From contig CBDCSD010000001.1 of NCBI GenBank assembly GCA_965221345.1, forward strand, positions 1,612,001 to 1,676,000: a stretch of DNA of 64,000 nucleotides. The letters are read 5' to 3'. Within the stretch, counting starts at the first letter, position 1. Every line of letters begins with the position of its first letter. The notes beneath the pieces are model-generated. The model was not told the DNA's origin. It saw only the letters and a list, made by a program, of their open reading frames with translations, and did no database searches. Source of the DNA: Bin5 sp965221345. GTDB taxonomy: Bacteria > Chloroflexota > Anaerolineae > Caldilineales > Caldilineaceae. Positions 9,045 through 18,523 of this stretch are shown here, one piece after another. The position numbers and the translations under genes were made by a program.

Positions 9045-10811
9045 ATGAATTTAATCTATCGGCAATTCTGTCTCCGTTTTATTTTATTGACCTGCAGTTT
9101 GATCGCTGTCTGCTCCTGCGCGTCAGCATCCTCTTCGACCGGGACCCAATCTTCCCAGAGCCTTACAGGTACTGACGAATCAGCCTCGCCAATAGCAAAT
9201 CTGACAATTTCAGTTTCTCCAGCCGATTCGCGGACTGCCGCCCTCCAAATTCACGCGCCGCTTGGAGAGAATATTGCCCCCCTTGCGTCTGGCCTCGCCT
9301 ACATCAGAGGCGCCGAAGGCCATCTGGTACCCGATGAAGCAGCTCACTTAGCCATAGATGGCGATCCGGAAACAATCTGGAGTTCCCAGCAGCCGGCCCC
9401 GCAGTGGTACGCTATCGGTCTGGACCAGCCCTATCTCGTAGACAGAGTGGAGATGATCATCACCCAGTCGCCTCCAGGCCCGACAACGCACGAAGTATGG
9501 CTAGGACATGGGTCCGGCCTGCGCACCTTCTATAAGCGGCTGTCAGATATCCACACAGAGGACGGCCAGACTCTTGCAGTCGCAATCGACCCACCTCAAA
9601 TCGTGAACGAGGTCCTGATTCTGACCCTTCACAGCCCTAGCTGGGTCGCTTGGCGCGATTTGAAGGTTTTCGGTACGCAACCTGCCATCCCCGAATTGGA
9701 AGAGGATCCCCCCCAATATGAAGTCGCTGAAGTCGCAACTGGTTTCAAGTACCCTGTCAGAGTGACGCACGCCGGCGACGGCAGCGGACGCATCTTCGTC
9801 GTCGAGCAGCCAGGTCATATCCGCATTGTTAAGAATGGCGTCAAGAATGAAACAGCCTTCCTGGACATTTCAGAACGCGTCGACTGCTGCGTCGGCGAAA
9901 GGGGCTTGTTTGGGCTTGCTTTTCCCCCATCCTATTCTGAGAACAGACACTTTTACGTGAGCTATACAAACAGTGAAGGCGCAACCACCATAAGCCGTTT
10001 TGCCGCCACCAACGACCCGGATCGCGCAGACGAAGAAAGCGAAGAAATACTTCTCACTATCGAACAACCCCATGAGAATCACAACGGCGGCCATTTGGCC
10101 TTCGGCCCGCAAGACGGTTACCTCTATATCGGTAGCGGCGACGGCGGACTTCCCCGCGATCCTGAAAACAGGGGACAGGCGGCCGATTCCCTGTTGGGCA
10201 AACTCCTGCGCATCGATGTGGAGGCCGGCGAAGCGCCTTACGCCACTCCCGCCGACAATCCTTTCACGGGGAACGATGAGTACCGAGATGAAATCTGGGC
10301 GCTGGGTTTACGCAATCCCTGGGGATTCGCATTTGACAAGCAGAGCGGCGGCCTGTATCTCCCTGACACCGGCAACTTCAAGCGCGAGGAAGTGAACTTC
10401 CAGTCCGCCGGCAGTCGCGGCGGCGAAAACTACGGCTGGCCAATCATGGAGGGCAGCATCTGTTTCGAACATGATCACGTTACCTGCAGCGCCGATGGCC
10501 TGACCCTGCCGGTGGCCGAATACGACCACACGCGTGGATGCGCCATTGTCGGTGGAGCTATCTATCGCGCCGACAAATTTCCCGGCCTGCAAGGTACCTT
10601 CGTCGTTGCCGATTATTGTACAGGGAGAGTCTGGGGTGTGAAAAGGTCCAACGGTGAGGAAACACACGCAGATAAGAGCATATGGCGCAGCGACCTGCTG
10701 ACAATTGCAGGAATGCCAATCAGTAGCGTAGGAGAGGACGAAGAGGGCAATGTCTACTTCACCGGCCATGCCGAAGAAGCCGGCATCGTTTACACACTCG
10801 CAAGGAAATGA
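9045..10811 (+). CDS. Lipoprotein: discoidin-like + PQQ-type sugar dehydrogenase
   Basis: A 588-residue exported lipoprotein. The signal peptide ends in a lipobox-like 'LIAVCSC' (about residues 16-26). A Ser/Thr-rich spacer leads to an F5/8 type C-like (discoidin) beta-sandwich at about 80-210, with 'AIDGDPETIWSS' and 'SPSWVAWRDLKVFG'. A six-bladed glucose/sorbosone dehydrogenase domain follows from about 230 to the end. The domain shows the catalytic-type His in 'HNGGHLAFGPQDGYLYIG', the acidic 'GSGDGG' and the Arg in 'LGLRNPWGFAFD'. Such proteins oxidise sugars at the cell surface with PQQ; the discoidin part may bind glycans. The upstream frame is open, but only the ATG at 9045 gives a signal peptide. 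It is the first of two tandem paralogues. Confidence 0.9.
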   Translation: MNLIYRQFCLRFILLTCSLIAVCSCASASSSTGTQSSQSLTGTDESASPIANLTISVSPADSRTAALQIHAPLGENIAPLASGLAYIRGAEGHLVPDEAAHLAIDGDPETIWSSQQPAPQWYAIGLDQPYLVDRVEMIITQSPPGPTTHEVWLGHGSGLRTFYKRLSDIHTEDGQTLAVAIDPPQIVNEVLILTLHSPSWVAWRDLKVFGTQPAIPELEEDPPQYEVAEVATGFKYPVRVTHAGDGSGRIFVVEQPGHIRIVKNGVKNETAFLDISERVDCCVGERGLFGLAFPPSYSENRHFYVSYTNSEGATTISRFAATNDPDRADEESEEILLTIEQPHENHNGGHLAFGPQDGYLYIGSGDGGLPRDPENRGQAADSLLGKLLRIDVEAGEAPYATPADNPFTGNDEYRDEIWALGLRNPWGFAFDKQSGGLYLPDTGNFKREEVNFQSAGSRGGENYGWPIMEGSICFEHDHVTCSADGLTLPVAEYDHTRGCAIVGGAIYRADKFPGLQGTFVVADYCTGRVWGVKRSNGEETHADKSIWRSDLLTIAGMPISSVGEDEEGNVYFTGHAEEAGIVYTLARK

Positions 10812-10926
10812 TCCGCCGATGAGTCTTTCACTTTTTGGGCCCCTGGCCTCCCGAGTCTTCGAACACCTCCTACGCAATATCCTCTTGCCGCCAATACACC
10901 AACCCATCCCGCTGGACAAGCGCAAA

Positions 10927-12663
10927 ATGAGGACTGCCCGCGCGTTTACCGCCCTCCTTCTTGCTCTGATATTCTCGGCCTCGTGCGTGGCGCCACTCGA
11001 GCTTGTCCCGCCCACTGCCGAGATCAATGTTACCAGGCAGCCCGCAGCTGCTGCCACCCCGACAATCCCTCCCACAGCCACACCGACACAACTGCCTACT
11101 GCAACGCCAGCGCCAAACAGCCAAAATGCCGCCTTGCTGGGAACAGTACGCGCCCATTTGGGTGAAGAGACAGCCCTAAATGCCATCGATGGCGACCTCG
11201 AAACAATCTGGAATTCAACGGATTTTCCTGCAATGTGGATTGCTGTCGCTCTCGACGACCTGTATCTTGTTGAAAAGGTTGAGCTGGTCGTTGCTCAGGC
11301 TCCTGCTGGCCCGACGACGCATGTTCTGTGGGTCGACAACGGTTCTGAAGTGAGAACGTTATTCAAGCGATTCGCTGACGTCCACACAGAAGACGGGCAG
11401 ACGCTGACAATCGAATTCAATCCCCCCCGTCCCATAAAAGAAGTCCTCATCCAAACACTCCAAAGTCCCAGTTGGGTCGCTTGGCGGGAGGTGAGAATAA
11501 TTGGTACGCCTCTTTCTCCCCAAAATGAGGGCGAGAAGCCTCCCCCGCTAAAACTTGAGAAATTTCTCGACGGCCTCGAGCTGCCGGTGCAAGTTACCCA
11601 TGCCGGAGACGGTAGCGGTCGAATCTTCGTAGTGGAGCAGAATGGCCGTATCAAAATCGTTCAAAACGGAGTCGCCAACGATGTCCTTTTTCTCGATATA
11701 TCGGATCAGGTAAGTTGCTGTGGAGAACTTGGGCTCATGAACATCGTCTTCCCCCCCTCCTTTAAGGCTAGTCAGCAATTTTACCTGAGCTATACCAATC
11801 TTGACCGCGAAATCGTAGTCAGCCGCTTCTCAACCACAAACAATGGTGCCACAGCAGACCTCGCCAGCGAGAAAATCCTGCTCGCCGTGAGTCAACCCCA
11901 TCACGCGCACAACGGAGGAAGTCTGGCATTTGGTCCGCAAGACGGCTACTTGTACGTTGGTATTGGCGACGGTGGCAGCGAAGGCCGTCCTGCCCACTTC
12001 CCTCAGGACCCCCAACTGCTTCTGGGAAAGATCCTGCGGATTGACGTGGAATCAGGAGCCGATCCATACGCTATACCAGCCACCAATCCCTTTATCGGCG
12101 ACGATGGTTTCCGCGACGAAATCTGGGCACTGGGTCTGAGAAATCCTTGGGGATTCGCGTTCGATGCCCAGACAGGTGAACTCTACATCCCAGATACCGG
12201 GCACAATGACAGAGAAGAGGTGAACTTCCAGCCGGCTACAAGTGTCGGCGGCGAGAACTACGGCTGGCCTACGATTGAAGGGACTCGCTGTCCCAAGATT
12301 GAAGACCTGCCCTACCCCTGTAGCCAGGCAGGGATATTCGATCCTCCTGTAGCAGAGTTCGACCATACAGGCCATTGCGCTATTGTTGGCGGACTTGTCT
12401 ATCGCGGCGCTGAACTGCCCCATCTCAGTGGCCGTTTCATCTTTGCCGATTTCTGTCGCGGGGTCATTTGGAGCTTGAAGAAGCCAGAAGCCGAAGAAGC
12501 AACCGGCTCAAATCAGGCGGTTCAGGAGGAATGGCTGAACGAAGTAGTATTGTATTCCTCCGTCCCAGTCAGTAGCATCGGAGAAGATGAAGAAGGAAAT
12601 CTCTATTTCACTGGCTACGCCGACGGCACAATCTACCTGATTTCGCCCGGACAAAGCGAGTAG
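10927..12663 (+). CDS. Lipoprotein: discoidin-like + PQQ-type sugar dehydrogenase (paralogue 2)
   Basis: A 578-residue paralogue of the preceding gene with the same order: lipoprotein signal ('LLLALIFSASC'), Thr/Pro-rich spacer, discoidin-like domain ('AIDGDLETIWNS') and GSDH propeller. The propeller shows 'HNGGSLAFGPQDGYLYVG', 'GIGDGGS' and 'LGLRNPWGFAFD'. I start at the ATG at 10927 because it gives a clean lipoprotein signal; in-frame ATGs at 10750 and 10819 would add a non-signal leader. It lies about 115 bases after the first copy, so the two are probably co-transcribed. The spacer is the most divergent part, as expected for a linker. Tandem duplication is clear; specialisation for different sugars is only a guess. 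Confidence 0.9.
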   Translation: MRTARAFTALLLALIFSASCVAPLELVPPTAEINVTRQPAAAATPTIPPTATPTQLPTATPAPNSQNAALLGTVRAHLGEETALNAIDGDLETIWNSTDFPAMWIAVALDDLYLVEKVELVVAQAPAGPTTHVLWVDNGSEVRTLFKRFADVHTEDGQTLTIEFNPPRPIKEVLIQTLQSPSWVAWREVRIIGTPLSPQNEGEKPPPLKLEKFLDGLELPVQVTHAGDGSGRIFVVEQNGRIKIVQNGVANDVLFLDISDQVSCCGELGLMNIVFPPSFKASQQFYLSYTNLDREIVVSRFSTTNNGATADLASEKILLAVSQPHHAHNGGSLAFGPQDGYLYVGIGDGGSEGRPAHFPQDPQLLLGKILRIDVESGADPYAIPATNPFIGDDGFRDEIWALGLRNPWGFAFDAQTGELYIPDTGHNDREEVNFQPATSVGGENYGWPTIEGTRCPKIEDLPYPCSQAGIFDPPVAEFDHTGHCAIVGGLVYRGAELPHLSGRFIFADFCRGVIWSLKKPEAEEATGSNQAVQEEWLNEVVLYSSVPVSSIGEDEEGNLYFTGYADGTIYLISPGQSE

Positions 12664-12873
12664 AGTTGCCCGTTTGCCCAACTGCCGCAGCCTTAGACAA
12701 AACTGGAAACTAAGTGTATTTGTAGCTGGACGCCGCCGTTCCTCTTGCGAGAGTGATAAACAGGATTCGACAAGTCTTTCCCCTTGGAAGCTGGGACGAA
12801 GTTCCCTTTTTCCCATGCCCGCAGAAACTGCCGCATCAATATGTAATATAATTCGAACAATGGAGGTCCGGTG

Positions 12874-14397
12874 ATGCAAAAGGAGCGTCCCAACATTCTC
12901 TGGTTCTGCACCGACCAGCAGCGGTTTGACACAATTAACGCACTGGGCAACCCCCATATCAACACCCCCAATCTGGATCGCCTCGTCGAGGAGGGCGTCG
13001 CCTTTACCCACGCCTTCTGCCAAAGCCCCATCTGCACGCCAAGCCGGGCCAGTTTCCTCACCGGCCGCTATCCCGCCAACGTGCGCGGCTGCATGAACGG
13101 TAACGAAGAATGGGGCGAAGGCGCCCCCCTCGTAACTGCCCTGCTGGCCGAGAGCGGCTACGACTGCGGCCTCAGCGGCAAATTCCACCTTGCCGGTGCC
13201 TACGGCCGCGAAGAGCCCCGCCCAAAAGAAGACGGCTACAGAGTCTTCCACTGGAGCCATGACCCTGAAGACCTTTACCCTTCTGGCCACGCCTACGCCG
13301 ACTGGCTGGCCGCGCAAGGATACTCTCTACGAGATCTTAGAGAAGACCCTGCCTCGATTCCCCCGGACCTGCACCAGACCACCTGGTGTACCGACCGCGC
13401 CATCGAGTTCATGTCCGAGAAACGGCGCAAAGGTCCTTGGCTGATGAGCGTAAACGTATTCGACCCCCATTCACCCTTCGATCCACCACAGGAATACCGC
13501 GATCGCTACGATGCGTCCAAAATGCCCGCCCCACTCTTTCGCCAGACCGACATCACTACACAATCGGCAATTCCCGGCGACTTCCCGAACCCATCCCGTC
13601 CCCCTCAGGATTTCAAAGCCCAGGACGTGATCGCCGCCTACTACGCCATGATCGAGCTGATCGACGACAACGTGGGGCGACTGCTGGCTGCGCTCGAAGA
13701 AACCGGGCAATGCCAAGACACCGTCATCATCTTCACCAGCGATCACGGCGAGACGCTCGGAGATCACGGTCTGCTTACGAAGGGCTGTCGTTTCTACGAA
13801 GGGTCGGTGCGGGTACCGCTAATCATCAGCTGGCCGGGCCAGTTCCCGTTGCAGGAAGAGCCGGTTATCGAAGATAGTCCCGAGGATGACGGATCCGGCG
13901 AAGAGGAAGAAACGATCTCGGAGGAGTCCAATGACAACGCGTCAGCCGATTCACCCGCCCCGGCCGGATTCGTCAGTAGCGCCCTGGTGGAGTTAATCGA
14001 CATCGCGCCCACGCTGCTCGAGCTGGCCGGCCTGCCCATCCCCCTCCGAATGCAGGGCCGCTCTCTTCTGCCGATCCTGCGCGGCGAACTGCCACCCGAT
14101 CAACACCGCGATTTTGTCCGTTGTGAGTTCTACCGGGCTCAGAATCCCGATGTTGTCAGCCGCGTACAATACGAGGGCAGCTATGCCACAATGTACAGGG
14201 ACACCCGGCACAAGATCGTCGTCTACCACGGCCACGAACAGGGAGAACTCTACGACTTGGAGAAAGACCCCGCCGAGTTCGAAAACCTCTGGAATGACCC
14301 AGACTATGTCGATCTTCGCTTCGACCTGATGCGCCGAAACTTTGATGCCCTGGCCTTCTCTGTCGACCCGGGGCCGCCGCAAAAGACACCTTATTGA
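12874..14397 (+). CDS. Sulfatase (Cys-type), copy A of duplicated module
   Basis: A 507-residue sulfatase. The active-site CTPSR has its formylglycine cysteine at residue 54. Metal ligands are in 'CTDQQ' (12-16) and 'TSDHGETLGDHGLLTKG'. An acidic Ser/Glu/Asp-rich insertion at about 327-363 splits the domain; copy B has one at the same place with quite different sequence. No signal peptide is visible. GGAGG at 12862-12866 lies seven bases before the ATG; an adjacent GTG at 12871 is too close to that site. The gene is about 80-85% similar to copy B by eye. A truncated GH-like gene follows convergently. Confidence 0.94.
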   Translation: MQKERPNILWFCTDQQRFDTINALGNPHINTPNLDRLVEEGVAFTHAFCQSPICTPSRASFLTGRYPANVRGCMNGNEEWGEGAPLVTALLAESGYDCGLSGKFHLAGAYGREEPRPKEDGYRVFHWSHDPEDLYPSGHAYADWLAAQGYSLRDLREDPASIPPDLHQTTWCTDRAIEFMSEKRRKGPWLMSVNVFDPHSPFDPPQEYRDRYDASKMPAPLFRQTDITTQSAIPGDFPNPSRPPQDFKAQDVIAAYYAMIELIDDNVGRLLAALEETGQCQDTVIIFTSDHGETLGDHGLLTKGCRFYEGSVRVPLIISWPGQFPLQEEPVIEDSPEDDGSGEEEETISEESNDNASADSPAPAGFVSSALVELIDIAPTLLELAGLPIPLRMQGRSLLPILRGELPPDQHRDFVRCEFYRAQNPDVVSRVQYEGSYATMYRDTRHKIVVYHGHEQGELYDLEKDPAEFENLWNDPDYVDLRFDLMRRNFDALAFSVDPGPPQKTPY

Positions 14398-14419
14398 ACA
14401 GGAGATTAAGAACGGCAGG

Positions 14420-14956
14420 CTATGACAACGCAGCCACAAAGAGTGAAGACCTGATCTCCTCCTCTCTACCGGGAGTCTGGTAAGTCAGGTCGTAGTCACC
14501 AACCCTGTGCAACGGAACCGACGCGGAGGCAAGGTTCGGCCCCCCCAACTGACGCCACTGCTCAATCTCTTCCCCGTGTCCGAGACGTCGCAACGTGTTC
14601 CAGGCTGTACCGAAGTTGGCGCGCCCGCGTGGCCCCGCTGAATCCCAATAGAAAAGATTCTCAACGCCCTGCGCATAGAGTGAACCGGCCTTGCGGCCAA
14701 ACGCTTCCGGAGACATGTGGCGCGGCATCACATTGAGAGCGATTTGGCAATTCGTGCCTTCCACCAGGTCGACAAAGTGGCCAACCGCCTCCTCATCCTC
14801 CCAGGCCAAACCCATGCAATCCAGTTCCGGCAAGTCAGTGTAAGGGATCAGCGTATCGATCAACTCTTCCGCGATCCAGCTCTCTAAGTCGAGCCCGTTG
14901 CGAAGATTCTCCTCTCGGTTCAACACACAGGCGGAAACCGCGATCCGATCACGCCC
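14420..14956 (-). pseudogene. Truncated copy of the GH-like TIM-barrel gene
   Basis: About 178 codons matching the C-terminal third of the 578-residue protein encoded at 16644-18380. Shared stretches include 'VSACVLNREENLRNGLDL', 'IPYTDLP', 'ALNVMPRHMSPEAF' and 'PLHRVGDYDLTYQTPG'. Homology begins at about 14956 with 'GRDRI' and has no start codon or ribosome site of its own; sequence beyond is the upstream region of sulfatase copy B. At the 3' end it has an extra tail ('REEEIRSS...') that the full copy lacks. It looks like the leftover of a tandem duplication of [sulfatase + GH-like] in which two-thirds of the first GH-like gene was deleted. Confidence 0.88.
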
Positions 14957-15045
14957 CTTCCATCGGGTTGCCGCACCTGAATCTTGATTTCACCAGCATA
15001 AGGAATCATCACAGAAATGGAACTACGAACGAAGGAGGCCCTACG

Positions 15046-16575
15046 ATGAAAAACGAGCGTCCCAACATTCTCTGGTTCTGCACAGACCAACAGAGGTTCG
15101 ACACCATTCATGCCCTTGGCAATCCCCATATCAACACGCCCAATCTGGATCGCCTCGTCGAGGAGGGCGTCGCCTTTACCCACGCCTTCTGCCAGAGCCC
15201 AATCTGCACGCCCAGCCGGGCCAGCTTTCTGACCGGACGCTATCCCGCCAACGTACGCGGCTGCATGAACGGAAACGAAGAATGGGGCGAAGGCGCCCCG
15301 CTCGTAACCGCATTGCTGGCCGAGAGCGGCTACGACTGCGGCCTCAGCGGCAAGTTTCACCTGGCCGGCGCACACGGTCGCGAGGAGCCTCGCCCTGAGG
15401 ATGACGGCTACAGGGTATTCCACTGGAGCCATGACCCACAAGACCGCTACCCATCCGGCCACGCCTACGCCGACTGGCTGGCGGCGCAAGGCTATTCCCT
15501 TCGAGACCTGAGAGAGGACCCAGCCTCGATCCCGCCGGACCTACACCAAACGACCTGGTGTACCGATCGAGCCATCGACTTCTTGTCGGAGAAGACGCGC
15601 AAGGGACCCTGGTTGATGAGCGTCAATGTCTTCGATCCCCACTCCCCCTTCGACCCGCCTCAGGAGTATCGCGATCGATACGACTCCGCCAAAATGCCGA
15701 CGCCCCTGTTCCGCCAGAGCGACTTGGCCGCACAGCCAAAGATTCCTGGAGACTTTCAAAACCCGGCCAGAGTGCCGCAAGAGTTCGATGCCCAGGACAT
15801 TGTCGCCTCCTACTACGCCATGATCGATCTCATTGACGAAAACTTCGGTCGGCTAGTTGCCGCGCTTGAAGAGACAGATCAACGCGAAAACACCGTCATC
15901 ATCTTTACCAGCGATCACGGCGAGATGCTGGGAGACCATGGTCTACTCCTCAAGGGTTGCCGTTTCAACGAGGGTTTGGTGCGGGTTCCGCTGATCATAA
16001 GCTGGCCAGGCCACTTCCCGGCGAAAGAAGTGCCGCCTCCCGATGATAGCTCTGCAGTCGAAGATTCCAACGAAGAGGAAGAAAACGGAGTGGAGGATTC
16101 GGCGGCAGGCGCGCCCGAAGAAGATTCACCCGCCGCGCCCGCCGGCTTCCTCAGCAATGCCTTGGTCGAGCTCATCGACATCGCGCCCACACTTCTGGAG
16201 TTGGCCGGTCTGTCCCTGCCGTACGGCATGCAGGGCCGGTCACTGCTTCCCATTCTTCGCGGGGAAGCCCCGCCGCATCAGCATCGAGACTTCGTCCGCT
16301 GCGAATACTATCGGGCCCTCAATCCCGATATCCCCGGCCGGGCGCAGTACGAGGGCAGCTTTGCCACTATGTACCGGGACCAGCGCCACAAAATCGTCGT
16401 CTATCACGGTCACGAGCAAGGGGAACTCTACGACCTGGAGAAAGATCCCGGCGAATTTGAGAACCTGTGGGATGACCCCGATAGTGAAGCTCTGCGTTTC
16501 GAACTGATGCGCCGCAATTTCGATGCCCTTGCCTTCTCCATCGACCCGGGACCGCCGCAGACTAGGCCTCACTAA
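15046..16575 (+). CDS. Sulfatase (Cys-type), copy B of duplicated module
   Basis: A 509-residue sulfatase nearly collinear with copy A at 12874-14397. It has CTPSR with cysteine 54, 'CTDQQ' and 'TSDHGEMLGDHGLLLKG'. The acidic insertion lies at about 327-365 and is rich in Glu, Asp, Ser and Ala. GGAGG sits seven bases before the chosen ATG, and the frame upstream of it is not conserved with copy A. The partner GH-like gene on the other strand ends 69 bases after this gene. Conserved sequence outside the acidic insertion suggests selection on both copies, possibly for different sulfated sugars. Confidence 0.94.
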   Translation: MKNERPNILWFCTDQQRFDTIHALGNPHINTPNLDRLVEEGVAFTHAFCQSPICTPSRASFLTGRYPANVRGCMNGNEEWGEGAPLVTALLAESGYDCGLSGKFHLAGAHGREEPRPEDDGYRVFHWSHDPQDRYPSGHAYADWLAAQGYSLRDLREDPASIPPDLHQTTWCTDRAIDFLSEKTRKGPWLMSVNVFDPHSPFDPPQEYRDRYDSAKMPTPLFRQSDLAAQPKIPGDFQNPARVPQEFDAQDIVASYYAMIDLIDENFGRLVAALEETDQRENTVIIFTSDHGEMLGDHGLLLKGCRFNEGLVRVPLIISWPGHFPAKEVPPPDDSSAVEDSNEEEENGVEDSAAGAPEEDSPAAPAGFLSNALVELIDIAPTLLELAGLSLPYGMQGRSLLPILRGEAPPHQHRDFVRCEYYRALNPDIPGRAQYEGSFATMYRDQRHKIVVYHGHEQGELYDLEKDPGEFENLWDDPDSEALRFELMRRNFDALAFSIDPGPPQTRPH

Positions 16576-16643
16576 AGACAGGCCAAAAGCCCAAAAAAAA
16601 ATGGAATTGCGGTCAAATTGTGCGGCAGCCTGACCCTATCCCT

Positions 16644-18380
16644 TTAACCGGGCGTTTGGTAGGTCAGGTCATAGTCTCCCACACGACGCAGGGGAACTGA
16701 CGCCGGCGCAAGGCTTGGCTCCCCCTGTCCCAGCCACTCCGCGATCTCTCCTCGGTGTCCCAGCCGTCGCAGCGCATTCCAACTGGCGCTGAAGTTGGCG
16801 CGCCCGCTTGGCCCCGCCGAATCCCAAAAGAACAAATTCTCAACCCCCTGCCCGTAAAGCGCAGCGGCCTTGCGGCGAAACGCCTCAGGAGACATGTGGC
16901 GCGGCATCACGTTGAGCGCAAGCTGGCAATTTGTCCCCTCGACCAACTCGACAAAATGGCGGACAGCCGCCTCTTCCTCCCAGGCCATCCACGTGCTATC
17001 CAAATCCGGCAAGTCGGTGTAAGGAATCAGCGTATCGACCAACTCCTCTTCGACCCACCTCTTCAGGTCGAGCCCGTTTCGCAGGTTCTCTTCCCGGTTC
17101 AGCACACACGCGGAAACCGTGATCCGATCTCGCCCCTGCTCACGCGCCAACTCGTCCAACGATTCTCGAAGTTCGCGGTGAAAGTCCGTCAGAGCCACGC
17201 TTCGGTAGTCCAGCCAGCGCGGGTCATCGTCCGCCAGCACCCGGGGGTCCTCACCATAGGCAGCCATAAACCCGTCCACCAAAGGCGGTTCATAGTCTAC
17301 CAGCGGCGGCCGCCTGTTGTAGAGTATGCAAACGCCATCAATAGGATGTTGCGCAACCTCCAGCAACATGTTGATTACGAACCGGCGTGTGTCGGCAAAC
17401 GCGTACGAAACGCGGGGCGCGCTCCTTCCGCCCTTGCCCACCATGCGCAGCTCCGGCCGCGAAAAGTAAAGACTGCCGGCGTTCCACTGTTCCAGCGGAG
17501 ACGGATAAAAGAACCCCGCGGGGCGGTAGCTCGCATGAAAACTGAGCCCTATCTCGTGGGCGGCATTCAGCGCCACCACCAAGGGGTCCAGTTGGCGTTC
17601 TCGGAAAGTACGCCAAGTCTCCGCGTGAAGCCGGTCCCCGCGCCTCTCAAAGTCTTCGATTCCGTCGGCCGCCGGAAGTCGTCCGGCTTTCCCCAGGTAA
17701 AACATCAGATCGCCCGCGCCGCACTCCCAGTAGAGTCGCGAAAAGTCGGTGTGGCGATAAGGTTCGATCTCGTTTCTCACCGCCGCCTCGGTCGCCGTGC
17801 CATACAGATAGAGATAACCGTGCGCGTCGTTGTGGGCAAAAAGCGTGCGCGTTTCCGAACGCATTCGTTCCGCCTCCAAAACAGAGATCTCCTCCTCAGT
17901 CAGCGGGACAAGCTTGATGTATGCGACCTTGGTGCGCTGACAAGACACCGCCGCCGCTTCATCACTGTTCCCCGTTGGCGTGCAGACCTGTCGAATGAAC
18001 AGCTCCTGCCCGGTCAGATCCGCCTCTTTCCACCACAACTCGTAGACTTTGTGCCCGTGCGGACTCGAAGGCGCCCACTCCGCGCCCATGTTCAAGTGCG
18101 TAAAACACGGGTCGTCACTCAATTTCGCCTCCACAGCCGCGATTCCCCGGTGTTCCGGGTAGACACCAATGTAGATGCGATGCCATCCGCTCAAATCGAG
18201 GCCGACAGCCACTTCGGGGGCCGCCGTCTCTTCCCCGGCGCTGAGCAGATGGCCCCTCAAATCTGCAGTTTCGTATGGCTGCGCGTGCCAAGCGTGTCGT
18301 CTGGGCTTGTCGGAGATGGAGGTCTGTGGCTGACAGCGTTCAAGATCGGTTATGTAGATCGCAGCATCGTGCGCAGACAT
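16644..18380 (-). CDS. GH-like TIM-barrel protein with N-terminal beta domain
   Basis: A 578-residue protein of a family I cannot name securely. Residues about 1-170 look like a beta-sandwich carbohydrate-binding region ('YITDLERCQPQ', 'LSGWHRIYIGVYPE'). From about 190 on there is a TIM-barrel resembling the GH10-like/'family 10-like' hydrolases, with 'YWECGAGDL', 'GLSFHAS' and 'GVCILYNRRPPLVDYEPPLV'. Acidic catalytic residues cannot be assigned with confidence. No signal peptide is seen. GGAGGTG lies seven bases before the ATG and is contributed by the tail of a permease relic. A diverged relative sits at 19499-21163 and a truncated copy at 14420-14956. Placement beside sulfatases suggests action on a sulfated glycan. 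Confidence 0.75.
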   Translation of the reverse strand: MSAHDAAIYITDLERCQPQTSISDKPRRHAWHAQPYETADLRGHLLSAGEETAAPEVAVGLDLSGWHRIYIGVYPEHRGIAAVEAKLSDDPCFTHLNMGAEWAPSSPHGHKVYELWWKEADLTGQELFIRQVCTPTGNSDEAAAVSCQRTKVAYIKLVPLTEEEISVLEAERMRSETRTLFAHNDAHGYLYLYGTATEAAVRNEIEPYRHTDFSRLYWECGAGDLMFYLGKAGRLPAADGIEDFERRGDRLHAETWRTFRERQLDPLVVALNAAHEIGLSFHASYRPAGFFYPSPLEQWNAGSLYFSRPELRMVGKGGRSAPRVSYAFADTRRFVINMLLEVAQHPIDGVCILYNRRPPLVDYEPPLVDGFMAAYGEDPRVLADDDPRWLDYRSVALTDFHRELRESLDELAREQGRDRITVSACVLNREENLRNGLDLKRWVEEELVDTLIPYTDLPDLDSTWMAWEEEAAVRHFVELVEGTNCQLALNVMPRHMSPEAFRRKAAALYGQGVENLFFWDSAGPSGRANFSASWNALRRLGHRGEIAEWLGQGEPSLAPASVPLRRVGDYDLTYQTPG

Positions 18381-18383
18381 GAC

Positions 18384-18521
18384 TTACACCTCCATGCGAG
18401 GATCAAAAGCGTCTCTCAGTCCATCGCCGACAAAGTTCATCGCCAGTACCGCTACCAAAATGGTCGCTTGAATGAGAACAGGTCCAGTCGGGTACGCAGT
18501 CGTGATCCGAATCGCCTGGTC
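18384..18521 (-). pseudogene. Dipeptide ABC permease C-terminal relic
   Basis: Read on the minus strand these bases encode 45 residues ending in a stop at 18384. They include 'ITTAYPTGPVLIQATILVAV' and 'NFVGDGLRDAFDPRMEV'. The last stretch is the hallmark C-terminus of OppC/DppC permeases and is very close to the end of the relic at 8612-8925 ('NFVGDGLRDAVDP'). The remnant is wedged between the stop of the DapA-like gene (18524) and the ATG of the GH-like gene (18380). No permease body lies upstream; that space is the DapA-like gene in another frame. It is too short to annotate by length alone but the match is distinctive. Confidence 0.75.
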
Positions 18522-18523
18522 AT

